The notes below the pieces were generated by a model. The model did no database searches. It saw only the letters and a program-made list of their open reading frames with translations, and was not told where the DNA came from. From Nevskiaceae bacterium (lineage in GTDB: Bacteria > Pseudomonadota > Gammaproteobacteria > Nevskiales > Nevskiaceae), in the NCBI GenBank assembly GCA_004297005.1, contig SCVA01000046.1, positions 35,516-99,515 on the forward strand: DNA of 64,000 bases, given 5' to 3'. Positions within the stretch are counted from its first letter, which is position 1. Each line of letters begins with the position of its first letter. The position numbers and the translations under genes are program-made. This document shows positions 9,087 to 17,700 of the stretch, piece after piece.

Positions 9087-10487
9087 GTGCCCGCCACCCG
9101 CCTCCTTCCCGCCGCGCTGTTGCTGGTGGTCGCCCTCGCGGCCTGTGGCCGTGGCACGCCCGACAAGGCCGAGGCCGCCAAGTCCGGCCCGGTGAAGCTG
9201 CAGGTGTTCGGCGACACCGCCGAACTCAAGAGCTACCGAGAGCTGATCGCCGGCTACGAAGCCAGCCATCCGGGCCAAAGGGTCGAGCTGCTGCCGGTCG
9301 GCAAGCAGGCCGATCACATGGCCAAGCTGTCCACGGCCTTCGCTGCCGGCAATCCACCGGATCTGTTCATCCTCAACTTCCGCCGCTTCGGCCAGTTCGC
9401 CGCCAAGGACGTGCTGTTGCCGCTGGGGCCGGCGATGGCGGCCAGTGGACAATTCAAGGAGGAGGATTTCTACGCTCCCGCGGTGGAGGCCTTCCGCTAC
9501 CGCGATCAGTTGATGTGCCTGCCGCAGAATGTCTCCAGCCTGGTGGTCTACTACAACCGCGCGCTGTTCAAACAGTACGGAGTGCCGGAACCGCAGGCCG
9601 GCTGGAGCTATTTCAAGGATTTCATTCCGGCGGCGCGCCTGCTGACCCGCGATCTCGACGGCGACAAGCGCAAGGATATCTACGGAGTTGGCCTGGACCC
9701 GACCCTGATTCGGCTCGCGCCCTTCGTCTGGGGCATGGGCGGCGAGCTGGTCGATGATTTGCAGGCGCCGACCACCCTGACCCTGGATCGCGGCCCGGCG
9801 CTGCTGGGGCTCAACGCCGTGAAGCTCCTGATCAGCCGTTACCGGGTGACGCCGCGCTTGATCGAATACCAGGCCGAAAACAACGACGCCCGCTTCGCCC
9901 GTGGCGCGCTGGCCATGCTGTTCCAGAGCCGCCGCTACACCGCTACCCTGCGCGAGCTGGAAGGGCAGGGCAAGGGACTGGACTGGGACGTGGCGCCGCT
10001 GCCGCGCCTGCAACAGGAGGTGGGCGTGCTCCACTCCGACGCCTACTGCATGGCGCGCGCTTCCGGCCAGCCGCAGGCGGCGCAGCAGTTCGTCGCCTAC
10101 GCGCTGTCGGAGCAAGGCCAGGGCATCCTAGCCAGGAGCGGCCGCACCGTGCCCTCACGCAAGACCGTGGCGACTTCGCCGGTCTTCCTCGATCCGGCGC
10201 AGAAGCCGGCGCGCGCGCAGGTCTTTCTCGACGCGATCCCGGCGCTACGCCGCACGCCCAACGTCGCGGTCTGGCATGAGATCGAGAGCAAGGCCGACGT
10301 GCTGCTGGAGGAATGGTTCTACGAGCCGCCGCTGCCGGGCGAGTCGGAGCTGGAGGGCAGCGACACTGTGCTGGTCAGCCGCCAGATTCGTGATGCGGCC
10401 CGGCCGTTGCTGGCCGAGGACCTGGCGCGCGAACAGGCGGCCAGAGCCGCCGCGCCGGCACCGGCCGCGACGGGTGAGGCGCACTGA
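9087..10487 (+). CDS. Extracellular solute-binding lipoprotein of the ABC importer
   Basis: 466-aa family-1 binding protein. The N-terminus is a lipoprotein signal (RLLPAALLLVVALAAC, lipid-anchored Cys20), and the mature part has typical segments such as SHPGQRVELLPVG, NPPDLFILNF and the hinge region VVYYNRALFKQYGVP. The track ORF starts at a TTG (9063) inside the permease gene. GTG 9087 is preferred because GGAGA lies 7 nt before it and it directly follows the permease stop. It is expected to deliver a sugar or polyol to the two permeases. The C-terminus is Ala/Pro-rich. Confidence 0.88.
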   Translation: MPATRLLPAALLLVVALAACGRGTPDKAEAAKSGPVKLQVFGDTAELKSYRELIAGYEASHPGQRVELLPVGKQADHMAKLSTAFAAGNPPDLFILNFRRFGQFAAKDVLLPLGPAMAASGQFKEEDFYAPAVEAFRYRDQLMCLPQNVSSLVVYYNRALFKQYGVPEPQAGWSYFKDFIPAARLLTRDLDGDKRKDIYGVGLDPTLIRLAPFVWGMGGELVDDLQAPTTLTLDRGPALLGLNAVKLLISRYRVTPRLIEYQAENNDARFARGALAMLFQSRRYTATLRELEGQGKGLDWDVAPLPRLQQEVGVLHSDAYCMARASGQPQAAQQFVAYALSEQGQGILARSGRTVPSRKTVATSPVFLDPAQKPARAQVFLDAIPALRRTPNVAVWHEIESKADVLLEEWFYEPPLPGESELEGSDTVLVSRQIRDAARPLLAEDLAREQAARAAAPAPAATGEAH

Positions 10488-11593
10488 TGCTGGAGCTACA
10501 AGACCTTAGTGTCGAGCTCGACCGGCGACCGGTGCTGCGCTCGCTGTCGCTCAGCGTGGCGCCCGGCGAGCGGGTGGTGATCGCCGGGCCCTCGGGTTCC
10601 GGCAAGTCCACGCTGCTGCGCGCGGTGGCCGGTCTGGCCCCGGTGCGCAGCGGCGAGATCCGCCTCGACGGCCGGCCAGTGCAGGCGCTGCCGCCGGGGC
10701 AGCGCGATGTGGCGATGATGTTCCAGAGCTACGCGCTGTTCCCGCACCTGAGCGTGCTGGAGAACCTCTGCTTCGGCCTGCGCGCGCGCGGTATGGCGCG
10801 CCGTGACGCCGAGGACCGTGCCCGTGCCGCCGCCCACACTCTCGACCTCACCCCGCTGCTCGCGCGCCGTCCGCGCGAGCTGTCCGGCGGCGAGCGCCAG
10901 CGCGTCGCCCTGACCCGCGCCCTGCTGCGCGAGCCCAAGGCCCTGTTGCTGGACGAACCTCTGTCCAGCCTCGATACCCAGTTGCGGGTGCGTGCCCGCG
11001 CGGAAATCCTCAAGACCCATGCCGGCAGCCGCGCGGCGATGTTGCTGGTAACCCACGACCAGTCCGAGGCGATGGCCCTGGCCGACCGCCTGGGCGTGCT
11101 GCATGAAGGGCGGCTGTTGCAGTTGGCGCCGCCGCGCACGGTCTACGCCGAGCCGGCCAATCTGTTCGTGGCCCGCTTCCTCGGGCAGCCGGCGATGAAC
11201 ACCCTGGAGGTGCAACTGGCGTTGGACGGTGGCCTCTGGTGGGGCGAGACCCTGCTCAGCCGCCGCCTGGTTTCGCCGCCGGCGGCGCTCGGTCGGCGTC
11301 TGGTTATGGGCCTGCGTCCGGAACACCTGAGCCTGCCGGGCTCGCGCTGGGGTCGCGAAGAAGGCCCGGGTGCCGAACTGCAGGCGACCGTGGAAACGGT
11401 GGAGCCCCTGGGCGAACAGCAGATTGTTTGGCTCAATGCCGGCGGCCAGCGCCTGGCGGCGCGCGCCGAGCCGGAGCTGCGCGTAGGCCGCGGCGTCAGC
11501 CTGCCGCTGAGGCTGGCGCTGACCCGGGCCTGCTGGTTCGATCCCGACAGTGGCGAGGCGCTGGCCCCGGCCTCCGGGGCCGCGCGCGCATGA
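10487..11593 (+). CDS. ABC transporter ATP-binding protein (MalK/UgpC type)
   Basis: 368-aa ATPase. Walker A is GPSGSGKST (about 34-42), the Q-loop is MMFQSYALFPH, the signature is LSGGERQRVAL, Walker B is ALLLDEPLSSLD and the switch His lies in LLVTHDQSEAM. After residue about 240 comes a TOBE-like regulatory domain (LRPEHLSLPGS), as in carbohydrate importers. Its ATG overlaps the previous stop (TGATG) and its own stop overlaps the next gene's ATG, which implies translational coupling. Confidence 0.92.
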   Translation: MLELQDLSVELDRRPVLRSLSLSVAPGERVVIAGPSGSGKSTLLRAVAGLAPVRSGEIRLDGRPVQALPPGQRDVAMMFQSYALFPHLSVLENLCFGLRARGMARRDAEDRARAAAHTLDLTPLLARRPRELSGGERQRVALTRALLREPKALLLDEPLSSLDTQLRVRARAEILKTHAGSRAAMLLVTHDQSEAMALADRLGVLHEGRLLQLAPPRTVYAEPANLFVARFLGQPAMNTLEVQLALDGGLWWGETLLSRRLVSPPAALGRRLVMGLRPEHLSLPGSRWGREEGPGAELQATVETVEPLGEQQIVWLNAGGQRLAARAEPELRVGRGVSLPLRLALTRACWFDPDSGEALAPASGAARA

Positions 11594-12465
11594 GCGGCCT
11601 GCGCGCCTTCCTGCGCAACTGGCACTGGACGCTGCCGGGCTTCGTCCTGTTGCTGTTGCTGCTGGGACTGCCGGCGCTGATGGCGCTGCCGCTGGCCTTC
11701 AGCGACTTTGACGGCCTGCATCCGCCGCGCTACCTCGGTCTGGGCAATCTCGCCAAGGCCTGGAACGACCCGCTGTTCTGGACCGCGCTCGGCAACTCGC
11801 TGACGGTCGCCGCCTGGTCGGTGCCGCTGCGTCTGCTACTGGCCCTGGGTCTGGCTCTGCTGTTGCACAGGCCGCGACGCGGTGTTGGCCTGCTGCGCTC
11901 CGCCGCGCTGGCACCGAGCCTGACGCCGGACATCGCCTGGGCGCTGCTCTGGCTGTGGATCCTGAACCCGCTCTACGGCCCGTTCGCCTGGCTGCTGCAG
12001 GCCTTTGGGATCGCGCCGGATATCTGGCTCACCGACGCCGCCGCCGCCCGTCGGGTGCTGGCCCTGATCGGCCTCTGGCTGCTGGGCGAACTGGTGGTGG
12101 TACTGATCGCCGCCCGCAAGGAGATTCCGCAGGAGCTCTATGACCTGAGCACGGTGGAGGGCGCTGGCGCCTGGACAGTGTTCCGGCGCCTCACGCTGCC
12201 CATGCTGCTGCCGGTGCTGCTGCTGCTGGCCTGCCGCGACGCAGCGCTGTCGTTCCAGACCAGCTTCACCCCGGCGCTGATCATCACCAAGGGCGGGCCG
12301 CAGTTCGGCACCCTGCTGCTGCCGCTGTACGTCTACCAGAACGGTTTCGAATACCTGCGCTTCGGCTACGCCGCCGCGCTTACCCTGGCGATGTTCGCGG
12401 TGACCCTGCTGATGATCGCGGTGCAACTGTTCTGGCTGCGGCGCTGGACGCGGATCGGGGCCTAG
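11590..12465 (+). CDS. Sugar-type ABC transporter permease (MalF-like)
   Basis: 291-aa permease, partner of the gene at 8267. It has six hydrophobic helices and the EAA loop PQELYDLSTVEGAGAWTVF followed by RRLTLPML. ATG 11590 overlaps the ATPase stop (ATGA). The longer track ORF starting at 11239 is an out-of-frame shadow of the ATPase gene. It closes the operon; no regulator or sugar-degrading enzyme is adjacent. Confidence 0.9.
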   Translation: MSGLRAFLRNWHWTLPGFVLLLLLLGLPALMALPLAFSDFDGLHPPRYLGLGNLAKAWNDPLFWTALGNSLTVAAWSVPLRLLLALGLALLLHRPRRGVGLLRSAALAPSLTPDIAWALLWLWILNPLYGPFAWLLQAFGIAPDIWLTDAAAARRVLALIGLWLLGELVVVLIAARKEIPQELYDLSTVEGAGAWTVFRRLTLPMLLPVLLLLACRDAALSFQTSFTPALIITKGGPQFGTLLLPLYVYQNGFEYLRFGYAAALTLAMFAVTLLMIAVQLFWLRRWTRIGA

Positions 12466-12524
12466 GGGCGGTTGCCGCGGGCATCCCCGGCCTCGGGTCC
12501 GCAGGCCGTCGCGACGCCGGAGCG

Positions 12525-12530
12525 TAAAAT
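12525..12530 (+). promoter_or_regulatory. Candidate -10 box (TAAAAT) of the leucine dehydrogenase gene
   Basis: TAAAAT lies 30 nt before the ATG at 12561 in an otherwise GC-rich gap. No convincing -35 is present at 17 nt spacing. Confidence 0.4.
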
Positions 12531-12560
12531 AGTAGGCAATCCCGATTTCCGAAGCCTTCC

Positions 12561-13610
12561 ATGTCTGTCTTCTCCCATCCCGAATACGACGCGCACGAGC
12601 ACGTCGCCTTTCATCAGGACCCGGTCACCGGCCTGAAAGCCATCATCGCCGTGCATTCCACCCGCCTGGGCCCCGGTCTCGGCGGTTGTCGCATGTGGCC
12701 CTATGCCAGCGATGCCGAGGCACTGACCGACGTGCTGCGCCTGTCGCGCGGCATGACCTACAAGGCGGCGCTCGCCGGCCTGCCGCAGGGCGGCGGCAAG
12801 AGCGTGATCCTCGGCGATCCGCGCAAGCACAAGACGCCGGAACTGATGCGGGCTATGGGCCGCTTCGTCAACAACCTCGGCGGCGCCTACATCGCCGCCG
12901 AGGACTCGGGTACCAGCGTCGCCGATGTGCGGCTGATGGCGGAGGCCACGGCGCATGTCGGCGGACTCGCCGATGCCCATGCGCAGGCCGCCGGCCGCAG
13001 CGGTGATCCCTCGCCGGCCACCGCCTATGGCGCCTTCGTGGGTCTGAAGGCGGCGGTGAAGTTCCAGCTCGGTCGTACCGACCTCAAGGGCCTCAAGGTC
13101 GCCATCCAGGGCGTCGGCAACGTCGGCTACCGCCTGGCCAAGTACCTGCACGAGGCCGGGGCCCAGCTCTGGGTCACCGACATCCATTACCCGGCGGTGG
13201 AACGCTGCGTGTTGGAATTCGGCGCCACCGCGGTGAGCATGGAGCGCATCTTCGGCCTCGAGGTCGATGTGTTCGCGCCCTGCGCGCTGGGCGCCATCCT
13301 CAATGACCTGACCATCCCCGAGATCAAGGCGACGGTGATCGCCGGTGCCGCCAACAACCAGTTGCTGCAGGCGCGTCACGGCCAGGACCTGATGGAGCGC
13401 GGCATCCTCTATGCGCCGGACTACGCCATCAACGCCGGCGGCATCATCGAGATATTCCACGAGACTCACGGCTACGACGAGGTCAAGGCCAAGGCGCACC
13501 TGGACCGTATCGGCGACACGCTCACCGCGATCTTCCAGCGCGCGCGCGACCAGCACCGGCCCACCGGAGCCATCGCCGACCGCATGGCCGAGGAGATCTT
13601 CCGCCGGTGA
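12561..13610 (+). CDS. Leucine/branched-chain amino acid dehydrogenase
   Basis: 349-aa Glu/Leu/Phe/Val dehydrogenase-family enzyme: reversible NAD-dependent oxidative deamination of an amino acid to its 2-oxo acid. It matches bacterial leucine dehydrogenases along its length: SGLKAII-like [22 protein letters not shown], the Lys-containing [20 protein letters not shown], the dinucleotide motif [14 protein letters not shown], and [10 protein letters not shown] with [13 protein letters not shown]. Leucine is the most likely substrate by similarity, but valine or phenylalanine cannot be excluded. Its stop overlaps the pncC start. Confidence 0.88.
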   Translation: MSVFSHPEYDAHEHVAFHQDPVTGLKAIIAVHSTRLGPGLGGCRMWPYASDAEALTDVLRLSRGMTYKAALAGLPQGGGKSVILGDPRKHKTPELMRAMGRFVNNLGGAYIAAEDSGTSVADVRLMAEATAHVGGLADAHAQAAGRSGDPSPATAYGAFVGLKAAVKFQLGRTDLKGLKVAIQGVGNVGYRLAKYLHEAGAQLWVTDIHYPAVERCVLEFGATAVSMERIFGLEVDVFAPCALGAILNDLTIPEIKATVIAGAANNQLLQARHGQDLMERGILYAPDYAINAGGIIEIFHETHGYDEVKAKAHLDRIGDTLTAIFQRARDQHRPTGAIADRMAEEIFRR

Positions 13611-14080
13611 ATGACGCCGGTCTGGTCGAACAGATCGCCGCGCGGCTGCTGGTGCGCGGCGAGTGGCTGGCCACGGCCGAGTCCTGCACCGGCGGGCTGA
13701 TCGCCAAGCGCTGCACCGATCTCGCCGGCAGTTCCGCCTGGTTCGAGCGCGGTCTGGTGAGCTACAGCAATCGCGCCAAGCAGGAACTGTTGGGGGTGCC
13801 GTCGGCGGTGCTGGACCACTTTGGCGCGGTCAGTCAGGAAACGGTGCTGGCGATGGCGGGGGGGCTGATCGCCAAGGCGCCGGTGCAGCACGCGGTTGCG
13901 GTATCCGGTATCGCCGGGCCGGGTGGCGGCAGCGCCGACAAGCCGGTGGGCCTGGTGTGGATCGCCTGGGCCAGCGCGGGCCGGGCCGAGGCCCGCTGCT
14001 TCCACTTCACCGGCTCGCGCGAAGCGGTGCGCGAGCAGGCCGCCGAAGCGGCGCTGGCCGGCCTGCTGGCGCGGCTGTAA
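13607..14080 (+). CDS. pncC: PncC/CinA C-terminal family, nicotinamide-nucleotide amidohydrolase
   Basis: 157-aa stand-alone CinA C-terminal domain. The family deamidates NMN to nicotinate mononucleotide in pyridine nucleotide recycling. Motifs: [14 protein letters not shown] (catalytic Ser/Thr region), [16 protein letters not shown] and [17 protein letters not shown]. It starts at GTG 13607, which overlaps the preceding stop (GTGA); the ATG four bases later is out of frame. Coupling to a NAD-dependent dehydrogenase may be meaningful or incidental. Confidence 0.9.
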   Translation: MNDAGLVEQIAARLLVRGEWLATAESCTGGLIAKRCTDLAGSSAWFERGLVSYSNRAKQELLGVPSAVLDHFGAVSQETVLAMAGGLIAKAPVQHAVAVSGIAGPGGGSADKPVGLVWIAWASAGRAEARCFHFTGSREAVREQAAEAALAGLLARL

Positions 14081-14104
14081 GCGCGGAATTCCGACGCCGA
14101 CAAC

Positions 14105-14608
14105 TCAGTTGATGCGTGGCTTGGCGCCGGAGACGGCGCGGCCAACGGCGCGCAGGATGGGCCAGAGCAGGATCGGCACCAGGAACAAGGTCACCGACAC
14201 CACCCGCGGGCCATCGCCCAGTACCGCCCAGGAGCGGCAGGGCAGCTCGAAGTCCAGCCGCGGCAATTGGCTGCGCACGCCGGCAGCGCAAAACTCGTTG
14301 GTCTGCGACAGTTGCTCGCCGGTGACCAGCACGCAGTCCAGGCAGGAGTCCTTGTATTCCGGCGGCGCCAGCACAGGGAAGATCTGCCGGGCGCGGCCAT
14401 CGCTGTTCACGTGGTACAGCATTCCCTCGTTGTCGCGCATCACCATGCCGGCGCCGGGAATCTGCGAGAGATCGTTGATGCGGAACTTCATGTCCGCCGC
14501 CAGCCGCTCGCCCAGAACCAGCGAGGCAAACCCCCACACCAGCACGCACAGCCAGTAGATCCGTCTGGAGGTCAGGCGGCTCGGCGGGGTGCTGCGGCGT
14601 TCGGTCAT
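14105..14608 (-). CDS. Two-span membrane protein of unknown function
   Basis: 167 aa, not recognised. A membrane segment near the N-terminus (IYWLCVLVWGFASLVLG, about 15-32) and another near the C-terminus (VVSVTLFLVPILLWPILRAV) flank a polar middle of about 95 residues. That middle part has four Cys, two of them in DSCLDC and one each in NEFCAAG and ELPCRSW, which suggests disulfides in the periplasm. ATG 14608 is chosen over the longer track ORF because a perfect TATAAT lies 24 nt before it. It converges with pncC (24-nt gap) and diverges from gdhB. Confidence 0.65.
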   Translation of the reverse strand: MTERRSTPPSRLTSRRIYWLCVLVWGFASLVLGERLAADMKFRINDLSQIPGAGMVMRDNEGMLYHVNSDGRARQIFPVLAPPEYKDSCLDCVLVTGEQLSQTNEFCAAGVRSQLPRLDFELPCRSWAVLGDGPRVVSVTLFLVPILLWPILRAVGRAVSGAKPRIN

Positions 14609-14632
14609 GGAGAGAGCCAGGTGAATGGGCCG

Positions 14633-14638
14633 ATTATA
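14633..14638 (-). promoter_or_regulatory. -10 box (TATAAT) of the 167-aa membrane protein gene
   Basis: The minus strand reads GGCTATAATCGG, a perfect -10 hexamer, about 24 nt before the ATG at 14608. The -35 region is GC-rich and poor. This box is the main reason for choosing the shorter start. Confidence 0.5.
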
Positions 14639-14722
14639 GCCAGAGGGGGCGGCGGCCCCGGGCGGCGCTGGCATACTGGCCCCATCGATAAGAACGCCCG
14701 GAATGGGCGCCTGGAGTGAGAC

Positions 14723-17700
14723 ATGACTAGCACCATGGAAAGCGTGCACTCGACCCCTGCGTCGGTGCCGCTGTCCGCCCCCGAACTGATCCAGTCACTG
14801 GAATCCCTGGCCGCGGCGGCCGGCGCCGACGCACCGCCCTTGAGTTTTCTGCGCCGCTACTTCGACACCGCCTCCGGCGACGCCCTGCGGGCACGTACCC
14901 CGGACGCCCTGTACGCCCTGGCCAGCGCCCACTGGCGGCTGGCCGAGCAAAGGGCACCGGGCGAGATTGACGTGCGGGTGCAGCCGCCCAGCGAGGGCCG
15001 TGGTCTGGCCTGGGTGCAGACGGTGATCGAGGACATGCCCTTCCTGGTCGATAGCGTGATGCTCTGCGTGCGCGAGGCCGGGGGCGTGATCGACTGGGCG
15101 GTGCATCCCATCCTGTATCTGGTGCGCGACGCCCAGGGGCGGCTTGATGTCCCCGCCTCGCTGGCGGCGCGGCAGGGGCCGGCGGAATCGTTGATTCACA
15201 TCGAGTTCGAGCCGCTGGCCGACGCGGCCGCCTATGCCCGCCTCGAAGATCGTCTACGGACTACGCTGGCCGAGGTCCGCACTGCGGTCGCCGACTACCC
15301 GGCGATGCGCCAGCGGCTGACGGGCCTGCAGGCCGAACTGACCCAGCCTCCGGCGGCCGCCAGCGCTGCCGAATTCGAGGAGGCGGGAGCCTTTCTCGAT
15401 TGGCTGGACGAGCGCCATTTCACCTTCCTGGGCGTAGCCGAGAGCCGCGTCGAGGCCGGGGGCGACGGTCGCCCCAGCCTGCGCACCTTGCACGAAGCCG
15501 GCCTGGGCCTGCTGCGCGCCGGCGCGCGCCTGGCCACTTCCGACGAGCTGATCGCGCCGCAGGAGGAGCTCGACAAGTACGCCGGGTCGGCGCGCCTGCT
15601 GGTCATCACCAAGGCCAATGTCCGTTCCAGCGTCCACCACGCCGAATATCTCGACGTGATTTCGGTGAAGCGCTTCGCCGCCGATGGCAGCGTCGCCGGC
15701 ACCGTGCGGTTGATCGGCCTGTTCACCGGCGATGCCTATGCCGAGCGGCCCAGCGATATTCCGGTGGTGCGCCGCAAGGTTGCTCAGGTGATGGCGCGCG
15801 CCCAGTTGCCGGCCGAATCGCACTCGGCCAAGAACCTGCATGAGATCCTGCAGGCCTGGCCGCGCGACGAGCTGTTCCAGAGTGGCGAAGACGAGCTGTT
15901 TGCCGCGGCGATGAGCGTGCGCGCGCTACGCGACCGGCACCAGCTCCGCTTCCTGATGCGTCGCGACCGCTACGGCCGCTTCTATTCCTGCCTGGTGTTC
16001 GTGCCGCGCGAGCGCTACTCGCGGGAGCTGCGCGAACAGTTGGCGCGCGAACTGCTGGGCCTGTTCGGCGGCTATGCGGTGGAGCGCAACGTCGATTTCC
16101 TGCGCGGTGGCTTCACCCGTCTGCACTTCATCGTCCGCACGCCGCCCGGCACCCGCAGCGGCCACAGCGCCGACGAGATCGAAGCGCGGCTGGTGGCGGT
16201 GACCCGCTCCTGGCGCGATCAGTTGCGCGAGGCCTTGCTGGCGGCAGGCGATGTTGAAGGCCGGCTGAGCGCGCGCTTCCTCGACGCCTATCCGCTGTCC
16301 GCTCAGGAGGCGACCACGCCGCAGGAGGCTGCCGCTGACATCGCCCAGTTGGCCGGCTTGAGCGCCGAGCAACCGCTGGCTGTTCGTCTTTTGCTGGACG
16401 CGCACCAGCAGGTGGCGGGCTTGAAGCTGTATCGCGAGGGCGGCCCGGTGGCGCTTTCCGACGCCTTGCCGGTACTGGAAAATTTCGGTCTGCGGGTCAT
16501 GAACCAGGACCCTCTGGAGCTGCGTCCGGCGACCGGCGACAGTCTCTGGGTGCAGAGCTTCGTGCTGCAGGCGCAGGTCAGCGGCGAGCTGACGCCGGAG
16601 GCCTTGCGCCGCCTGTTCGAACAGGCCTTCCTCGCCACTTGGCGCGGCGAGGCCGAGAACGACGGTCTCAATCGCCTGGTGCTGGCCGCTGGCCTCTCCG
16701 CCCGGCAGGTGACGGCACTGCGCACGCTCGCCACTTATCTGGTGCAGACCGCGCTGCCGTATGGACCGGTCTACATCCAGACCACCCTGGCCGCGCATCC
16801 GGCGATCTGCGCGCAGATCGTGCGCCTGTTCGAGGCACGCTTCGATCCGCAGCTGAGCGAGAGCCAGCGCCGCGACCAGCAGCTGGAGATCGGCCAGTCA
16901 CTCGACGACGCGCTCGACAAGGTCGCCAGCCTCGATGCCGACCGCATCCTGCGCGCCGCGGTCAACGTGGTGCGCGCCGGCCTGCGCAGCAATTACTTCC
17001 AGACCCTGCCGGACGGCGGCTACAAGCACTACGTCAGCCTCAAGCTCGACCCGGCCAAGGTGCCGGACCTGCCGCTGCCCAGGCCGATGTTCGAGATCTG
17101 GGTCTACGCCCCGGAAGTGGAAGGCGTGCACCTGCGCGGCGGCAAGGTGGCGCGCGGCGGTCTGCGCTGGTCCGACCGTCGCCAGGACTTCCGCACCGAG
17201 GTGCTGGGCCTGATGAAGGCGCAGATGGTGAAGAACACGGTGATCGTGCCGGTCGGCGCCAAGGGCGGCTTCGTACTGAAGACCGGCAACCCGGCCGAGC
17301 GCGAGAGCTGGGCCAGGCTAGGCGTGGAGGGCTACAAGACCTTCCTGCGCGGTCTGCTCGACATCACCGACAACCGCCAGGGTGCGAAGGTCATTCCGCC
17401 CAAGGACGTGGTGCGCTACGACGAGGACGATCCCTATCTGGTGGTCGCTGCCGACAAGGGCACCGCCACCTTCAGCGACATCGCCAACGGCATCTCCGCC
17501 GACTACGGCCACTGGCTGGGCGATGCCTTTGCCTCCGGCGGCTCGGTGGGCTACGACCACAAGAAGATGGGCATCACCGCCAAGGGCGCCTGGGAGAGCG
17601 TCAAGCGCCACTTCCGTGAGCTTGGCAAGGACATCCAGAGCGAGGCGTTCACGGTGGTCGGTATCGGCGACATGTCCGGCGACGTGTTCGGCAACGGCAT

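Noticed and set aside
14403-14420. parS-like CACGTG palindrome
   Set aside because: CTGTTCACGTGGTACAG shares only the centre with the parS consensus and lies within a coding sequence.
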